Part shown: one piece after another, positions 8,229 through 17,242 of the stretch | Position numbering within the stretch: the stretch's first letter is position 1 | Layout: every line of letters begins with the position of its first letter | Source of the DNA: Pirellulaceae bacterium | GTDB taxonomy: Bacteria; Planctomycetota; Planctomycetia; Pirellulales; Pirellulaceae | Assembly: GCA_029243025.1 (NCBI GenBank) | Contig: JAQWSU010000044.1 | Coordinates: forward strand, 1 to 64,000 | DNA length: 64,000 nucleotides | Direction: 5' to 3' | Position numbers and translations under genes: made by a program | The notes under the pieces: generated by a model | The model's database searches: none | Told to the model about the DNA's origin: nothing | What the model saw: only the letters and a program-made list of their open reading frames with translations

Positions 8229-9893
8229 TTACTCTTTTGGCGGTTTCTCGATCGCGCCCAATAGTTTGGCATAGTAGCCTTTAGCGCGTGCTAGTCGTTC
8301 TAAAATTGCTCGGCTACGAAGGTCGTTACCTCCGGAGAACTCCGTTTCGATAGAGGCAATCGCCTCGAGCTGTTTCTTGATGATTGGCTTTCCTCGAGTG
8401 GGCGACCAAGTCGGTTCACCGTCGATGACGATGTAAATCGGGGAGGTGTGAGCGACGGCACCATTGTCGCAACGTACGTTGATCGCCATCCACTGACTGC
8501 GCTTTATTTCGATTTGTGTATTCAAACTCAGATTGCCGGACTCGTTCTGAGCTGGTTGCACTTTTGCAATCGTTCCATCATTGCTAACGAGTTCCAACAT
8601 CACCGGCAGACCCACCTTTTTATGACCTAATGCACGCGCTTGTACCTTGACAACAGCTGGTGCGTCAAAGGCCAGCTCCGATCCCGAAAGCTGACCATTG
8701 ACAGTGAATTCCAAAGCAGGCCCATTGCTAACAAAGGTTCGACCTTTTGCCAGCCCTTCAAACCAGCGATCAATGTCGAGCTCCTCTCCTGTATGAACAT
8801 ATGTTCGAACTTCGCCGATTGATGATCCCCATGGCACATCGCTCCCTGCTGCTGCAGCCAGCCGAAACCCCAGGTTGAGATAGTCATAGTAGTCAAGCGT
8901 ATTGATGCGACTGAATTGAAGTAGCTCGACAAAGTCGATGCCTTCCGTCGTGACATACCAGGGAAAGCCGCGAGGAAGGTTACATCCATTCCAAGAAAAA
9001 TGAGCGAATCCCACTAGGGCCTTCGGTTGGTCATGGATTCGTTTGAACGCCAAGTCATAAAGATCGTAAGTGTCCAGGTCCCGCGCTAGATGTGAAGTGT
9101 TCAAACCAATAATGTGGCCAAATGTACTGCGGGGTTCTTCTTGGCCACTGACCAGCCAATAGTCCCCACGCTGTTCGCGGAAGTTTTCACCAAACCCGGC
9201 CTGCTTGAAATCGGTGCCATGATGGTGTCCCATTTCCAGAATGTTAACCACGTGTAAATCTTCGGCTTCAGCATATCGAAGCAAGAAATCTCGGTGCGAC
9301 TTTTTGGTGGTCGGATGGTGCACGTGAACATCGCCCGAAAACCACCCACTTGCAGGGAGATCGATCCAGCGATCCAATCGCAAGGTGTGTTCCTGATCTT
9401 GTTCGCTCACAGTAAATTGTTTTGCGAGTGGGATATATTCCATCCCGCGTGCTACGGAGATCTGGTAGCGTCCAGGTTCAAGCTGGATGGAAAAGTTGGG
9501 TTGCGTCTGATAACGAACGGGTTCTCGCCAGAAAGGAATCGAAGGTAGCTGTTCATAAACAAAGCTGCGATCATTGTTGTCGCCCTTGCCCAGCATTTTT
9601 CTTCTTGGTCCAATCCAATTTGGATCATCGGCATCGAAGGAAATTCCTTGATAGAACTCCTCGGTTTGACTGAATCGTGTCATGATTCGGCCATCCGGAG
9701 GGAGACGCACAGATTGGTCGTCGAGAGATCGAATACAGACCACAGCCGGTACGGGCATTCCGGAGGGAACGTCCTGAAGATGAAAAGTGATCGTCGATTT
9801 GGCAGGGGCAGCGGCTGACGTGAATTCTGCTAGAAGGCAAGTTAGCACGCAGGCTGTCACGAAGTGGCATAAGCCGATCCGAGGTTTCATCAT
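8229..9893 (-). CDS. Secreted PHP-domain (CehA/McbA-like) metallohydrolase
   Basis: A 554-residue protein. ATG at 9893 has AGGA seven bases upstream, and the sequence then begins with a signal peptide (CHFVTACVLTCLLAEFTSAAA). After a beta-rich N-terminal domain comes the metal-binding motif SGDVHVHHP (about residue 190), then EMGHHHGTD, SGQEEPRSTFGHIIGL and GFAHFSWNG, consistent with a PHP-like catalytic core. The C-terminal part (AGSDVPWGSSIGEVRTYVH and following) matches the usual end of CehA/McbA-family proteins. The family is named for carbaryl and methyl-carbamate hydrolases, but most planctomycete members have unknown substrates. It lies 122 bases downstream of the double hydrolase gene on the same strand, so co-transcription is likely. 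Confidence 0.8.
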   Translation of the reverse strand: MMKPRIGLCHFVTACVLTCLLAEFTSAAAPAKSTITFHLQDVPSGMPVPAVVCIRSLDDQSVRLPPDGRIMTRFSQTEEFYQGISFDADDPNWIGPRRKMLGKGDNNDRSFVYEQLPSIPFWREPVRYQTQPNFSIQLEPGRYQISVARGMEYIPLAKQFTVSEQDQEHTLRLDRWIDLPASGWFSGDVHVHHPTTKKSHRDFLLRYAEAEDLHVVNILEMGHHHGTDFKQAGFGENFREQRGDYWLVSGQEEPRSTFGHIIGLNTSHLARDLDTYDLYDLAFKRIHDQPKALVGFAHFSWNGCNLPRGFPWYVTTEGIDFVELLQFSRINTLDYYDYLNLGFRLAAAAGSDVPWGSSIGEVRTYVHTGEELDIDRWFEGLAKGRTFVSNGPALEFTVNGQLSGSELAFDAPAVVKVQARALGHKKVGLPVMLELVSNDGTIAKVQPAQNESGNLSLNTQIEIKRSQWMAINVRCDNGAVAHTSPIYIVIDGEPTWSPTRGKPIIKKQLEAIASIETEFSGGNDLRSRAILERLARAKGYYAKLLGAIEKPPKE

Positions 9894-10015
9894 CTTCGTT
9901 CCTGATGAAGGTTCGTTAGACTGGAAGAAACAGTGGGCAACTTCGTCAATCTTACCCAAGGGGTTCACGGCAAGGTGAGGGGGAACGCCGCTTTTTGTTG
10001 GTGGAAAACAGCGAA

Positions 10016-12214
10016 TCACAGGCCCTTTCGCCAGCTAAGAAAGACTTGATGTTGGTCTCGCTGAAATCGATTGGTTTTATCCGGCGTGAGGTGTATTAAA
10101 GTTTGTGATGTGGTAGCAAGCGGCCAGGCTTTTTTTGCTTTGGTAACGCATGTTTCAATTGCAGCGGGATTAGCGGTCCTGTCGCGTTGTGGAGAAACGA
10201 TTAGGACGGGGCGCGGCGCAATCATCTCGAGCAGGTTATCAAAGTCGTAGGGGATTTTACTTTCGCGATCATCGAATAATCCCAGCTTTGGCTGGAGTGC
10301 GTGCAGTTCCCACCAACGCCGAATGCCTCCCGTCGGTCCGTCGTCGGTGTCTGCTCGTAGCGGTGTAAATCCGGAGAACGAAGCGACTGAATGAATTCGT
10401 TGATCAAGTGCGGCGGCGTACAATGCGGTCATGCCTCCCACCGAATATCCCAGCAGGGTGATCTTTTGCGTGTCAATTGCCGGGATGGGCCCGTTCGCCT
10501 TGCCGCGACCATCAACGAAGTAGTCAACCGCTGCATGAACATCTTGAACCATTCGGCCCAAACGTGACCATTCCGGGTGCGTTTCATAAAAGTCGCGTCC
10601 TTCGAGTAAACGTAATCCAAAGCCACACTGGTCATAGGCCAAAACGACGTAGCCGGCAGCAGCAAGCCGGTGATAGACGGTTGTGCCCTGCACGCCGTAG
10701 CCTTCGTTGTATCCGCTGTGGTAGGAAAACGGGTGAAGCCAAATGACGACGGGCGCTGGATGCTCCAGCGAATCCTTGAAATAGAGATTGCCGCGTACGT
10801 TCTTTCCGAAACTGACGGGCACGCGGGTGACTCCATCGATGGCCCATCGATCGTGAGTCATCAGCTCTGATTCTTCTGAAGTCAAGAAAGTTCTTTTCAC
10901 ATCGGCCGAATCATCGACAGCTGGAGTTCCCAGCGACCATTGGATGATTTGACGAATGGATGCCTGACCGGGCGGTTCTAATGCATCGGGTGCCTGTTTT
11001 TCGCGCCAAGTCTGCCAATCGAATCGATGAATCCAGCTCACAGGAAAGTCGCTTTGCTTGGCATCTCCTCGTTGAAACGAGAGATCGAACCAGTCGAGAT
11101 TTCGCTGCCGGTCTGCTGGAGATATTTTTTCCGGATCCGGGCCTGATGAATGTCCGCCACTTCGGTAATCGATCCGCAATCGGTCCGAGTGCCCCAGAAG
11201 TTGATAAACCTTCTGCCCCTCACGGTAGGCTTGCTCTACTGCAAATGTCGGTTCCGATCCATCATTATGGGCTGTGTGAATGAGACACGGTCGAGGTGCG
11301 ATTAGGGCGTACCAGCCATGTGCGTCAATCGGCAACTCGTCTTCTCGGCCCGTGTAGGAACGCAAGGAAGGTAAGAACCACAACGACGGAAAGTCGCTTG
11401 GTGCTTCGGCAAACGTATCGCGTCCTGTGTAGCGGTAAGGACAAGACCCGGGAGACCCAGGGCTGCGAGCGACCACGCAGCGAATACGTTCGTCTAGCGC
11501 TGTTGCGACCAACGCTTGTTTGCCGTATCGAGAGAAACCGATGATTCCTATTCGTTCGGCATCAATGTGGAATTCATGAGTGACGTTGAGCAGAACATCA
11601 AGGCTGCGACTGGCTAACCAAGCTTTCGTGACAATCTCCGTCCATGTTGCCTGGGGATACTCCTGGCGAAACGTTTGCCAGACGTCTTCATAGTTGGGAA
11701 ACTTGCTTTCTCGATGATGGCTGTCGACACCGGGATACAGGCAGACTGCATAGCCTCTTTGCACAGCGTCTTCGGCCCAGTAGATTTGATAATAGCGTGG
11801 GGCCATCATCAGCAGCGGGAAGGGCCCGTCACCAGGTGGGGTCCACAACGCGATTTCGAACGATGCTTGTTGGGGTGTGTCGAGAGTTATCTTAATTCGT
11901 TTCCGTCGTGATCCGTCGTTGGCTTCGATTTCCGTTGTGGTGGTAACGTCCACAACCGTCGGTACTTCGTCTGGCAAACTTCCGGTGAAATGCGTTGTCA
12001 ACAATTGGCGAATTTCGGCTTTTCTCGCAGGCCATAAGTCGCGTGATTTCACTTGTACGCCGTCGAGGAACTCAAGCAGCGGCGGCAAGGTGGCACGATG
12101 GTATGCCCTTTGCGCTTCCCCAAAAAGATGGCTGCCGGCGTTTGAGACTAGTAGCAAGTAAGTGGCAAGAAATAGCAGGAATTGGTGGCGAAAGATGATC
12201 AGTAGAAAACGCAT
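10016..12214 (-). CDS. Secreted double alpha/beta hydrolase (CE15-like plus dienelactone-hydrolase-like)
   Basis: A 732-residue protein with a hydrophobic N-terminus (FLLFLATYLLLVSNAGS). The first hydrolase half (about 40-410) has the nucleophile elbow GFSRYGKQAL, close to the GCSRxGK motif of glucuronoyl esterases (CE15), followed by APRPCLIHTAHNDGSEP and the His region GGHSSGPD. The second half (about 460-732) has a separate elbow GYSVGGMTAL, then APRPVLIVSPQRDRTANP and a C-terminal DQHQVF His region. Two full catalytic sets in one chain are unusual. Substrate is inferred to be a plant- or alga-derived ester; it could also be a general acyl or xylan esterase. It precedes the PHP-like gene on the same strand. 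No clear ribosome binding site precedes the ATG. Confidence 0.8.
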   Translation of the reverse strand: MRFLLIIFRHQFLLFLATYLLLVSNAGSHLFGEAQRAYHRATLPPLLEFLDGVQVKSRDLWPARKAEIRQLLTTHFTGSLPDEVPTVVDVTTTTEIEANDGSRRKRIKITLDTPQQASFEIALWTPPGDGPFPLLMMAPRYYQIYWAEDAVQRGYAVCLYPGVDSHHRESKFPNYEDVWQTFRQEYPQATWTEIVTKAWLASRSLDVLLNVTHEFHIDAERIGIIGFSRYGKQALVATALDERIRCVVARSPGSPGSCPYRYTGRDTFAEAPSDFPSLWFLPSLRSYTGREDELPIDAHGWYALIAPRPCLIHTAHNDGSEPTFAVEQAYREGQKVYQLLGHSDRLRIDYRSGGHSSGPDPEKISPADRQRNLDWFDLSFQRGDAKQSDFPVSWIHRFDWQTWREKQAPDALEPPGQASIRQIIQWSLGTPAVDDSADVKRTFLTSEESELMTHDRWAIDGVTRVPVSFGKNVRGNLYFKDSLEHPAPVVIWLHPFSYHSGYNEGYGVQGTTVYHRLAAAGYVVLAYDQCGFGLRLLEGRDFYETHPEWSRLGRMVQDVHAAVDYFVDGRGKANGPIPAIDTQKITLLGYSVGGMTALYAAALDQRIHSVASFSGFTPLRADTDDGPTGGIRRWWELHALQPKLGLFDDRESKIPYDFDNLLEMIAPRPVLIVSPQRDRTANPAAIETCVTKAKKAWPLATTSQTLIHLTPDKTNRFQRDQHQVFLSWRKGL

Positions 12215-12447
12215 GGTGAGGCGGCAGATTCAGAGACGCAGGAGAGGCGTTTGGGTATTCCAATTTCGCCCGCTTCGACGAGGCTTTTGGGACATGAAGT
12301 TGCAGGGTGAATAAAAGTAGGATGTTTATCTTGACGGACTCGAACAGCGAACGCAATCAGATTCCTATTTTACTTCTAGGCCTTGCAGTGAATTAATGAA
12401 AAGCAAGCGAGTTTCTACTTCCTCATGCCCCAATGTAGTACTTGTCT

Positions 12448-12485
12448 TCTGGGGGGGCGAGTGAAGTCTGGGGGGGCGAGTGAAG
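12448..12485. repeat. 19-bp tandem duplication
   Basis: TCTGGGGGGGCGAGTGAAG occurs twice head to tail (12448-12466 and 12467-12485) with no mismatch. It is intergenic and contains a run of seven G in each copy. Unit length equals that of the repeat in the ferredoxin gene near 44.2 kb, but the sequence differs. Confidence 0.85.
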
Positions 12486-12589
12486 TCGATGACCTGACAG
12501 ATTCAGCCGATTTGTAGCAAGGCCTGGCCAGGATGAAGATTCGATTGAAAAAGAAGTGAATGTTCTTTAGTTTCTATCGAGCGGCTTTT

Positions 12590-12621
12590 GCAGAACTCTG
12601 TTTTTTGAAGCAGAGTTCTGC
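12590..12621 (-). terminator. Perfect 11-bp inverted repeat, likely 3' hairpin
   Basis: GCAGAACTCTG at 12590-12600 pairs exactly with CAGAGTTCTGC at 12611-12621 across a 10-base loop. It is about 100 bases downstream of the stop of the dockerin-like PEP-CTERM gene on the minus strand. There is no T-tract after it on that strand, so it may act as a transcript-end or stability hairpin and not as a canonical intrinsic terminator. Confidence 0.45.
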
Positions 12622-12717
12622 TGGCCAATAGCGTGCAGTGCGTTAGCAACTTGCGTTCGAGAGCGACTTGTTCGCGTGGTGAATTTAAGCTTGCAGGCGA
12701 TGTGCGCTCCAGCCCCT

Positions 12718-14115
12718 TCAGCGTTTTCTCGCATTCGCCGCAAGCATGCAGAACAGGGCGAAGAGTAACAGCTGGAGAGTTGCTGGTTCTGGCACTCCAT
12801 TGGTCGGGCTTTGTGGACCCATATCGTAGCCACCATCTTCGAAAGCCTTGATCAGATCACCCGTGCCGAACCGGCCATCTGCATCCCAATCTCCTTCGGT
12901 CCAGGTTGCAGAAATATCTTGTTCGTATTTGCCCGCTGCGAAAATCGCCACGAGATCACGACTGTTGAACTCGCCGTCGAGATCGGTGTCTCCAAACCAA
13001 GTTCGCTTGATTTCTTTGACCCATACTCTCAAGTCATTCGTGCTGACTCCCAAGTCGCCGTTGATATCAAACCGTAAATCTTGCGATCCAGAGGCAACGA
13101 CGGTTGTCAATAGGTTGATGTCGTCAATGCCGAGCAGCTGGTCACCATCGAAATCTCCAGCCACGCCGTCCGACAAAATGTTCACGTCCATTTCCATGGT
13201 GGCGGCTGTCCCTCGTGGATGCTCTTTGAGATACCACTGAGGATAGGCAATCGTGCCGGTGTGGCCGGCTGGCTGGTGCAGTGAAGATACAAAAAAACCA
13301 ACTCCGCCATCGGCTAGCGATTGTTGCAGGTGTTCCAACACATTTGGCAGCCCTAAATCAATTTGAAATGTGTAGTTTGATTCGTAGGGGACAGTTGAGC
13401 CGGGGGTGAGGTCGGGCACCACGCCTATTGCCCAAGGCACCGTATCCCATGCTGGGACGGGCTCTTCGTGCCTCGCGTTGTAACCACCCGTCGGGCTGTT
13501 GTAGACATCGGTGAGATTACCAGAGCCGTCGTCACCCAGTGGGAAAAGATCGTAAGCACCTGTATTGCTGGAGAAGAGTGAAGTACCTTCCTCGAATTCA
13601 GGTGGCGCGTAGTCGACCGGGTCGAAACCCAGCTTTTCATAAGGATCCGGGTAGTTGTCTCGAAATCCTAATCCGAACAATTCAATGGGGCGGCCCGGAT
13701 CATCTGTGTCGTTGGCCAGATCGCTGATCAGGTCGTACGTGTTGTCATAGACAATATTGCCGTTTCCTGGACCATTCGTGAGGTTGATTCGAATGGAGTT
13801 GATCTCATATTGGTGGGGAGCAAGATCAGCTTCAATCGCGATCGAGGTGTTAAATCCAAGCACCGTGGCGCCGCGGCGAGCGGGATCCGTCGAACTCCCT
13901 GGACCCCCCAGCGAGCCGAACGTTGGCCCCAGAATTCTGCTTCCGGGAGTTCCGTTGGCAGGATACAGCCATTGATCGATGTCGGGCCGAGCCCACTCCA
14001 GCAAATCACCGCTAGCCATCATCGGATCGAATAGGCAAAGTAGGATCGGAAACAGGATCTTGACTCGGGTTGAGCCGCTTTTGTAACGAAAAAGTTCTTT
14101 ACGGTTGTTACTCAT
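12718..14115 (-). CDS. PEP-CTERM protein with dockerin-like repeats
   Basis: A 465-residue exported protein. AGGAG lies eight bases before the ATG. After an N-terminal hydrophobic signal (VKILFPILLCLF) comes a beta-rich body of unknown fold. A dockerin-like EF-hand block follows (about 330-435: GDFDGDQLLGIDDINLL, DINGDLGVSTNDL, GDTDLDGEFNSRDLV, GDWDADGRFGTGDL). The end is VPEPATLQLLLFALF with ANARKR, a PEP-CTERM signal. The EF-hand block closely resembles those in the giant proteins at 0.2-4.4 and 20.0-24.6 kb and the protein at 24.7 kb, so it is a shared module in this genome. Function unknown; surface or matrix protein is an inference. Confidence 0.85.
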   Translation of the reverse strand: MSNNRKELFRYKSGSTRVKILFPILLCLFDPMMASGDLLEWARPDIDQWLYPANGTPGSRILGPTFGSLGGPGSSTDPARRGATVLGFNTSIAIEADLAPHQYEINSIRINLTNGPGNGNIVYDNTYDLISDLANDTDDPGRPIELFGLGFRDNYPDPYEKLGFDPVDYAPPEFEEGTSLFSSNTGAYDLFPLGDDGSGNLTDVYNSPTGGYNARHEEPVPAWDTVPWAIGVVPDLTPGSTVPYESNYTFQIDLGLPNVLEHLQQSLADGGVGFFVSSLHQPAGHTGTIAYPQWYLKEHPRGTAATMEMDVNILSDGVAGDFDGDQLLGIDDINLLTTVVASGSQDLRFDINGDLGVSTNDLRVWVKEIKRTWFGDTDLDGEFNSRDLVAIFAAGKYEQDISATWTEGDWDADGRFGTGDLIKAFEDGGYDMGPQSPTNGVPEPATLQLLLFALFCMLAANARKR

Positions 14116-14299
14116 GCAAGGATCTCCTGATTCTCATGGGGTGTTGCCGATGACGCGATTTGCAAGCTTCCCTTGCTTGGGCCGTTGCGGCTGCTCGGGT
14201 GCCAGTCATGAGGGAGAGCGGAAAGACTGGTCAATCGAAGCTGTAAATGTCAGCCGATACTGGATGCGTGAAGGTGGTTGCGTTTCGGAATGAATTGCC

Positions 14300-14346
14300 G
14301 ATTGGTATGCCTGTTATTCCGTCCGTGTGAACAGGCACCACCAATC
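14300..14346 (-). terminator. Long imperfect hairpin between two PEP-CTERM genes
   Basis: GATTGGT (14300-14306) and TGCCTGTT (14308-14315) pair with AACAGGCA (14330-14337) and ACCAATC (14340-14346), giving 15 base pairs with a small asymmetric internal loop and a 14-base apical loop. It is about 70 bases downstream of one minus-strand gene and 185 bases upstream of the next. No T-tract follows. Terminator or leader structure are both possible. Confidence 0.4.
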
Positions 14347-14413
14347 AGCGTTTTCATCGTTGATTCTCACTAGCATCGTTTGTGTTGACTTGGTGATGCG
14401 AGCGAACATATTT

Positions 14414-15166
14414 CTACTGCCGTCTACATAGCAACCCGATAAAGCCGATTGCTAAGAAAGTAAGAATCAAGCTGGATGGCTCGGGTACGACACTTACTAA
14501 TTGAGGTCCGTCGCCTGTAGCGTTATCGGAAGAGATGAAATCGAAGCTGTTCCCTTGGCCGCCAGCAACGTTAACGCCCCAGAGTCCGAAGCCATGATTC
14601 GCTTCGCTTCCGTCGATCCAGGAATCTACCGTGGAAGTTACATCGAGGTAGTAATCGCCCATCGCCGGTATTTCAAGCATGCCTAGGTGATCTGCTCTTC
14701 CGGCGTATCCGCCAAAGGCCGGATCGTCACCTTTGATATTGCTCTGATACCATTGCAGGCGAGCCAGTCCGTCACCATCGGGTGTGCCGGGAAAAGCAGC
14801 AGAAGGGTAGCCATCTGTCGTTGATGGGAAATCAACTTTGGTAGCGCTGACTCCAATCGTCGACGTGTCCGGTACAGCGAGAGTGGAGAGCTTGAGGAAT
14901 TTGTCGCCCCCTCCATCGGACTTCGTGGATAATCCCGCTAAGTCGTCGAATTTGATAATAGCGAAATTGAAATGTACGAATGCTGCGTTCGGTGTGCCAG
15001 CGGAATAGTCGGTGCTGATCGTAATGCCGGGATCAAATTCGTTATTCGTCCCAAACGCTATGTAGGAATCGGTGTCGAAAGTTGCGCTGGCAAGCGTTCC
15101 CGCTTCCAGATTACTCCCGATTCCGCACAGCAGAATTGTACAAAGGAACTTGTTGAAAAATCTCAT
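14414..15166 (-). CDS. Small PEP-CTERM protein
   Basis: A 250-residue exported protein. The frame stays open well upstream, but ATG at 15166 has GGGAGG nine bases before it and starts a clean signal peptide (MRFFNKFLCTILLCGI). The body is beta-rich and includes YLDVTSTVDSWIDGSEANHG, resembling the tail of DNRLRE-type domains; this is a weak likeness. The C-terminus is VPEPSSLILTFLAIGF followed by LLCRRQ, a PEP-CTERM signal. It is upstream of, and co-directional with, the dockerin-like PEP-CTERM gene. Function unknown. Confidence 0.8.
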   Translation of the reverse strand: MRFFNKFLCTILLCGIGSNLEAGTLASATFDTDSYIAFGTNNEFDPGITISTDYSAGTPNAAFVHFNFAIIKFDDLAGLSTKSDGGGDKFLKLSTLAVPDTSTIGVSATKVDFPSTTDGYPSAAFPGTPDGDGLARLQWYQSNIKGDDPAFGGYAGRADHLGMLEIPAMGDYYLDVTSTVDSWIDGSEANHGFGLWGVNVAGGQGNSFDFISSDNATGDGPQLVSVVPEPSSLILTFLAIGFIGLLCRRQ

Positions 15167-15708
15167 CGATGTAAGCCTCCCAGTTTGAGTACCACAAACA
15201 AAAAACAATAGGTGGATTACGGCAGTGGATCGGAGTGCTTGCTGTGCCTCGGTCGAACTTTTCGACGACGGATCGCTCAAGCAGAACGGGGGTCCACAAA
15301 GGGGCAAAGCCCGTTTCATTGAAGTGCCGCAGAGGCTGGCAAGCATGGGACCAGAAGGGCCAAGCGGGCTGGCAATCAGAGAATCGAGGGTCATGTAATG
15401 AAACTGCGTCTCAATTCAAGTAAGCTGATACTAGTCTCCGAGCTAGGAGCTGTCAACCAGTTTCTGGTAGTCTGGAATGCCGTGTTTCATCACCGTTTTT
15501 GTGATTCTTGTGTTTATATAAAATGTTTTATAGTATTTGTTTACGGTTTTTTCACCGCTCCTTCCAGCTGGGGCTTGCTGAAGGGCTTGAAAGCCACTAT
15601 CATCTCTAATGAGAATGGTTCTCAATAAGTGGTCGCCAGCATCGGTGTTTTTCGCCGCCAGCCAAGCTTAGTCCCCTGACTTGTTTAAATGGCTTGGGAG
15701 AAGTGGTG
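15167..15708. other. Regulatory gap upstream of the iron-type operon
   Basis: About 540 bases between divergent genes. The right half has an AT-rich stretch (about 15510-15545) and the Fur-box-like palindrome at 15610-15624. No gene was recognised. Confidence 0.5.
15610..15624 (+). promoter_or_regulatory. Fur-box-like palindrome
   Basis: TGAGAATGGTTCTCA is a dyad of the 7-1-7 Fur type: TGAGAAT, a central base, and GTTCTCA, symmetric in six of seven positions. It is flanked by AA on the left and ATAA on the right, as in classical Fur boxes (consensus TGATAATnATTATCA). It lies 85 bases before the ATG of the DUF1559 gene that heads the HemP operon. The presence of HemP, which is Fur-controlled in many bacteria, supports the reading. 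Confidence 0.75.
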
Positions 15709-16653
15709 ATGGCTGAAGTGGCCCGCAAGTTATCGCTCCTTGACGATCGGGATTTTGTGGGTGCCCAGCGCGCTTCGGGGGGATTCACGCTGGTGGAATT
15801 ACTGGGGGTGATTGCCATCATGAGCCTGCTGCTGATGTTGCTCTTGCCGGCCATCAATGAGAGCCGAGAGTCAGCGCGCCGTATTCAGTGCGTTAACAAT
15901 CTCAAGCAGCTTGGCATCGCAACTCATGGTTATGCTTCTGCTCGGAATCATCTGCCGCCACCCAAGGCGGGTACGCAATTTGAAGCTCGCGGAAGCACTC
16001 TTGTAATTCTGCTTCCTTATCTGGAGGAAGCGGCGCGCTTCGAGCGTTACGACCTTAAAAAAACGGTCACCCATCCAACGAATATCGAAATAACTCGTAG
16101 CACGCCAAGTGTCTATTTGTGCCCGTCCATGGTGATTCCAAGGCAGGTGCCAGATTTAGAATGTGGTGAGCAGTTAGGTCCCGGAAGTTACGTTATTTCC
16201 AGTCGAACAAAATACGCTGAGCACGGGAAACTGGATGGCGCTTTTGTAAATCCGCCTCTGAATGGCCGCTACCCATTGAGTTTTAAGCATATCCGGGATG
16301 GCACATCCAAAACGCTGCTGTTCGGTGAAATCGACTACGGCCACAAGGGTTGTCTTTGGGCAAACTGTCCCGGGAGAAATGGCGAAAGCAAATGGGGCGA
16401 TACGATGTGGGCCCACGGTTATTGGTTCTATGCTTGGGGTCATATGTCGGCGGAGTTGCCAGAAGCTTTCAACCACAATGGAGATTATTGGCATCCGAAT
16501 AGCGCCCGCGTATTTCGCAGTGATCATCGGGGCGGTGTCAATTTTGTTTTGGTCGGTGGTTCCGTCAGATTCATCACGGATGACACAGCCCCCGAAGTCC
16601 GAAATGCGTTGGTGACCCGAAATGGTGGGGAATCAAATCAATTGGCTTTCTAA
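15709..16653 (+). CDS. DUF1559 protein with prepilin-type N-terminus
   Basis: A 314-residue protein. ATG at 15709 is preceded by GGGAG at eight bases; an upstream TTG at 15694 is less likely. Residues about 25-50 are the type IV pilin-like methylation motif (GGFTLVELLGVIAIMSLLL) followed by ARRIQCVNNLKQLGIA, diagnostic of the planctomycete DUF1559 family. The C-terminal motif usually written H-X9-DG reads HRGGVNFVLVGGSVRF, with Gly in place of Asp. DUF1559 proteins are thought to be pseudopilin-like exported proteins of unknown role. It is the first gene after the Fur-box-like site and is followed by hemP after about 28 bases, so here it is probably iron-regulated. Confidence 0.88.
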   Translation: MAEVARKLSLLDDRDFVGAQRASGGFTLVELLGVIAIMSLLLMLLLPAINESRESARRIQCVNNLKQLGIATHGYASARNHLPPPKAGTQFEARGSTLVILLPYLEEAARFERYDLKKTVTHPTNIEITRSTPSVYLCPSMVIPRQVPDLECGEQLGPGSYVISSRTKYAEHGKLDGAFVNPPLNGRYPLSFKHIRDGTSKTLLFGEIDYGHKGCLWANCPGRNGESKWGDTMWAHGYWFYAWGHMSAELPEAFNHNGDYWHPNSARVFRSDHRGGVNFVLVGGSVRFITDDTAPEVRNALVTRNGGESNQLAF

Positions 16654-16681
16654 TAAATGTTTCTTGAGGATGTATAGCGTC

Positions 16682-16882
16682 ATGTCTGAAAAACTAACCG
16701 AGTCAAACAACAGGTCCGTTCATTCCGTGCAGGAACCTGCCGTTCGGACGGGGCAGAGTTCATCTCGCATGGTTAATTCTCGAGATTTGCTTGATGGGAG
16801 GCGTGAAATACGCATCCGCCATCGAGGTGAAATCTATCGAATGCTGCTAACTCGCAACGGAAAACTGATGTTGCAGAAATAA
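16682..16882 (+). CDS. hemP: Hemin uptake protein HemP
   Basis: A 66-residue protein. Residues 32-66 carry the HemP signature: SRDLLDGRREIRIRHRGE, then IYRMLLTRNGKLMLQK. The N-terminal 30 residues are polar and variable, as in the family. ATG at 16682 follows GAGGA at 16666-16670. HemP is a small protein encoded next to haem or siderophore uptake genes; in other bacteria it promotes expression of the haem receptor and is repressed by Fur. Here it sits second in the operon behind the Fur-box-like site. No TonB-dependent receptor lies in the window, so its usual partner is missing locally. Confidence 0.85.
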   Translation: MSEKLTESNNRSVHSVQEPAVRTGQSSSRMVNSRDLLDGRREIRIRHRGEIYRMLLTRNGKLMLQK

Positions 16883-16906
16883 TTTTGGGACCGAAGGAGG
16901 AATAGG

Positions 16907-17230
16907 ATGCGATGCAAGTTGTTTCGCAGCTGGCCGTTGAATGGTTTCCTCACGGTCTTCTGTTTGGGTTTCGTGGCGGACGCGGCAGAGTTTGTTGTGT
17001 GGAACGCCGATGCGGGGAGTAAGTTGACGGTGCCGGGTGAGTCGACCGAACGTGCACGATTGACGAAAGGGGTTACCCGTTTTGGTAGGGCAGGCATGGA
17101 TGGCAAGCTTTATCTGTACCGAGACTATCGGGGAAACCTCTTTCATTATTTCATTCAGAAGCAATCTAAGAATCAAAAGTTGTGTCAATTGGCGCATCGC
17201 AAGTCTTGTCTCGACCGGACAGCAAGCTAG
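16907..17230 (+). CDS. Small secreted protein of unknown function in the HemP operon
   Basis: A 107-residue protein with a strong ribosome binding site (AAGGAGGAATAGG before the ATG) and a signal peptide (hydrophobic NGFLTVFCLGFV, likely cut after VADA). The mature part is about 80 residues, with a basic middle (GVTRFGRAGMDGKLYLYRDY), an aromatic stretch (GNLFHYFIQ) and a basic, two-Cys end. I do not recognise a family. Position 24 bases after hemP and 12 bases before the first TPR gene makes it an operon member, so an envelope role in iron or haem handling is a reasonable guess. Confidence 0.7.
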   Translation: MRCKLFRSWPLNGFLTVFCLGFVADAAEFVVWNADAGSKLTVPGESTERARLTKGVTRFGRAGMDGKLYLYRDYRGNLFHYFIQKQSKNQKLCQLAHRKSCLDRTAS

Positions 17231-17242
17231 GAGAGTACGACC

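Larger units (their letters stand above)
12215..12717. other. Intergenic with hairpin and tandem repeat
   Basis: About 500 bases between two minus-strand genes. It holds a 19-bp tandem duplication (12448-12485) and a perfect 11-bp inverted repeat (12590-12621), listed separately. No coding sequence was supported. Confidence 0.5.
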
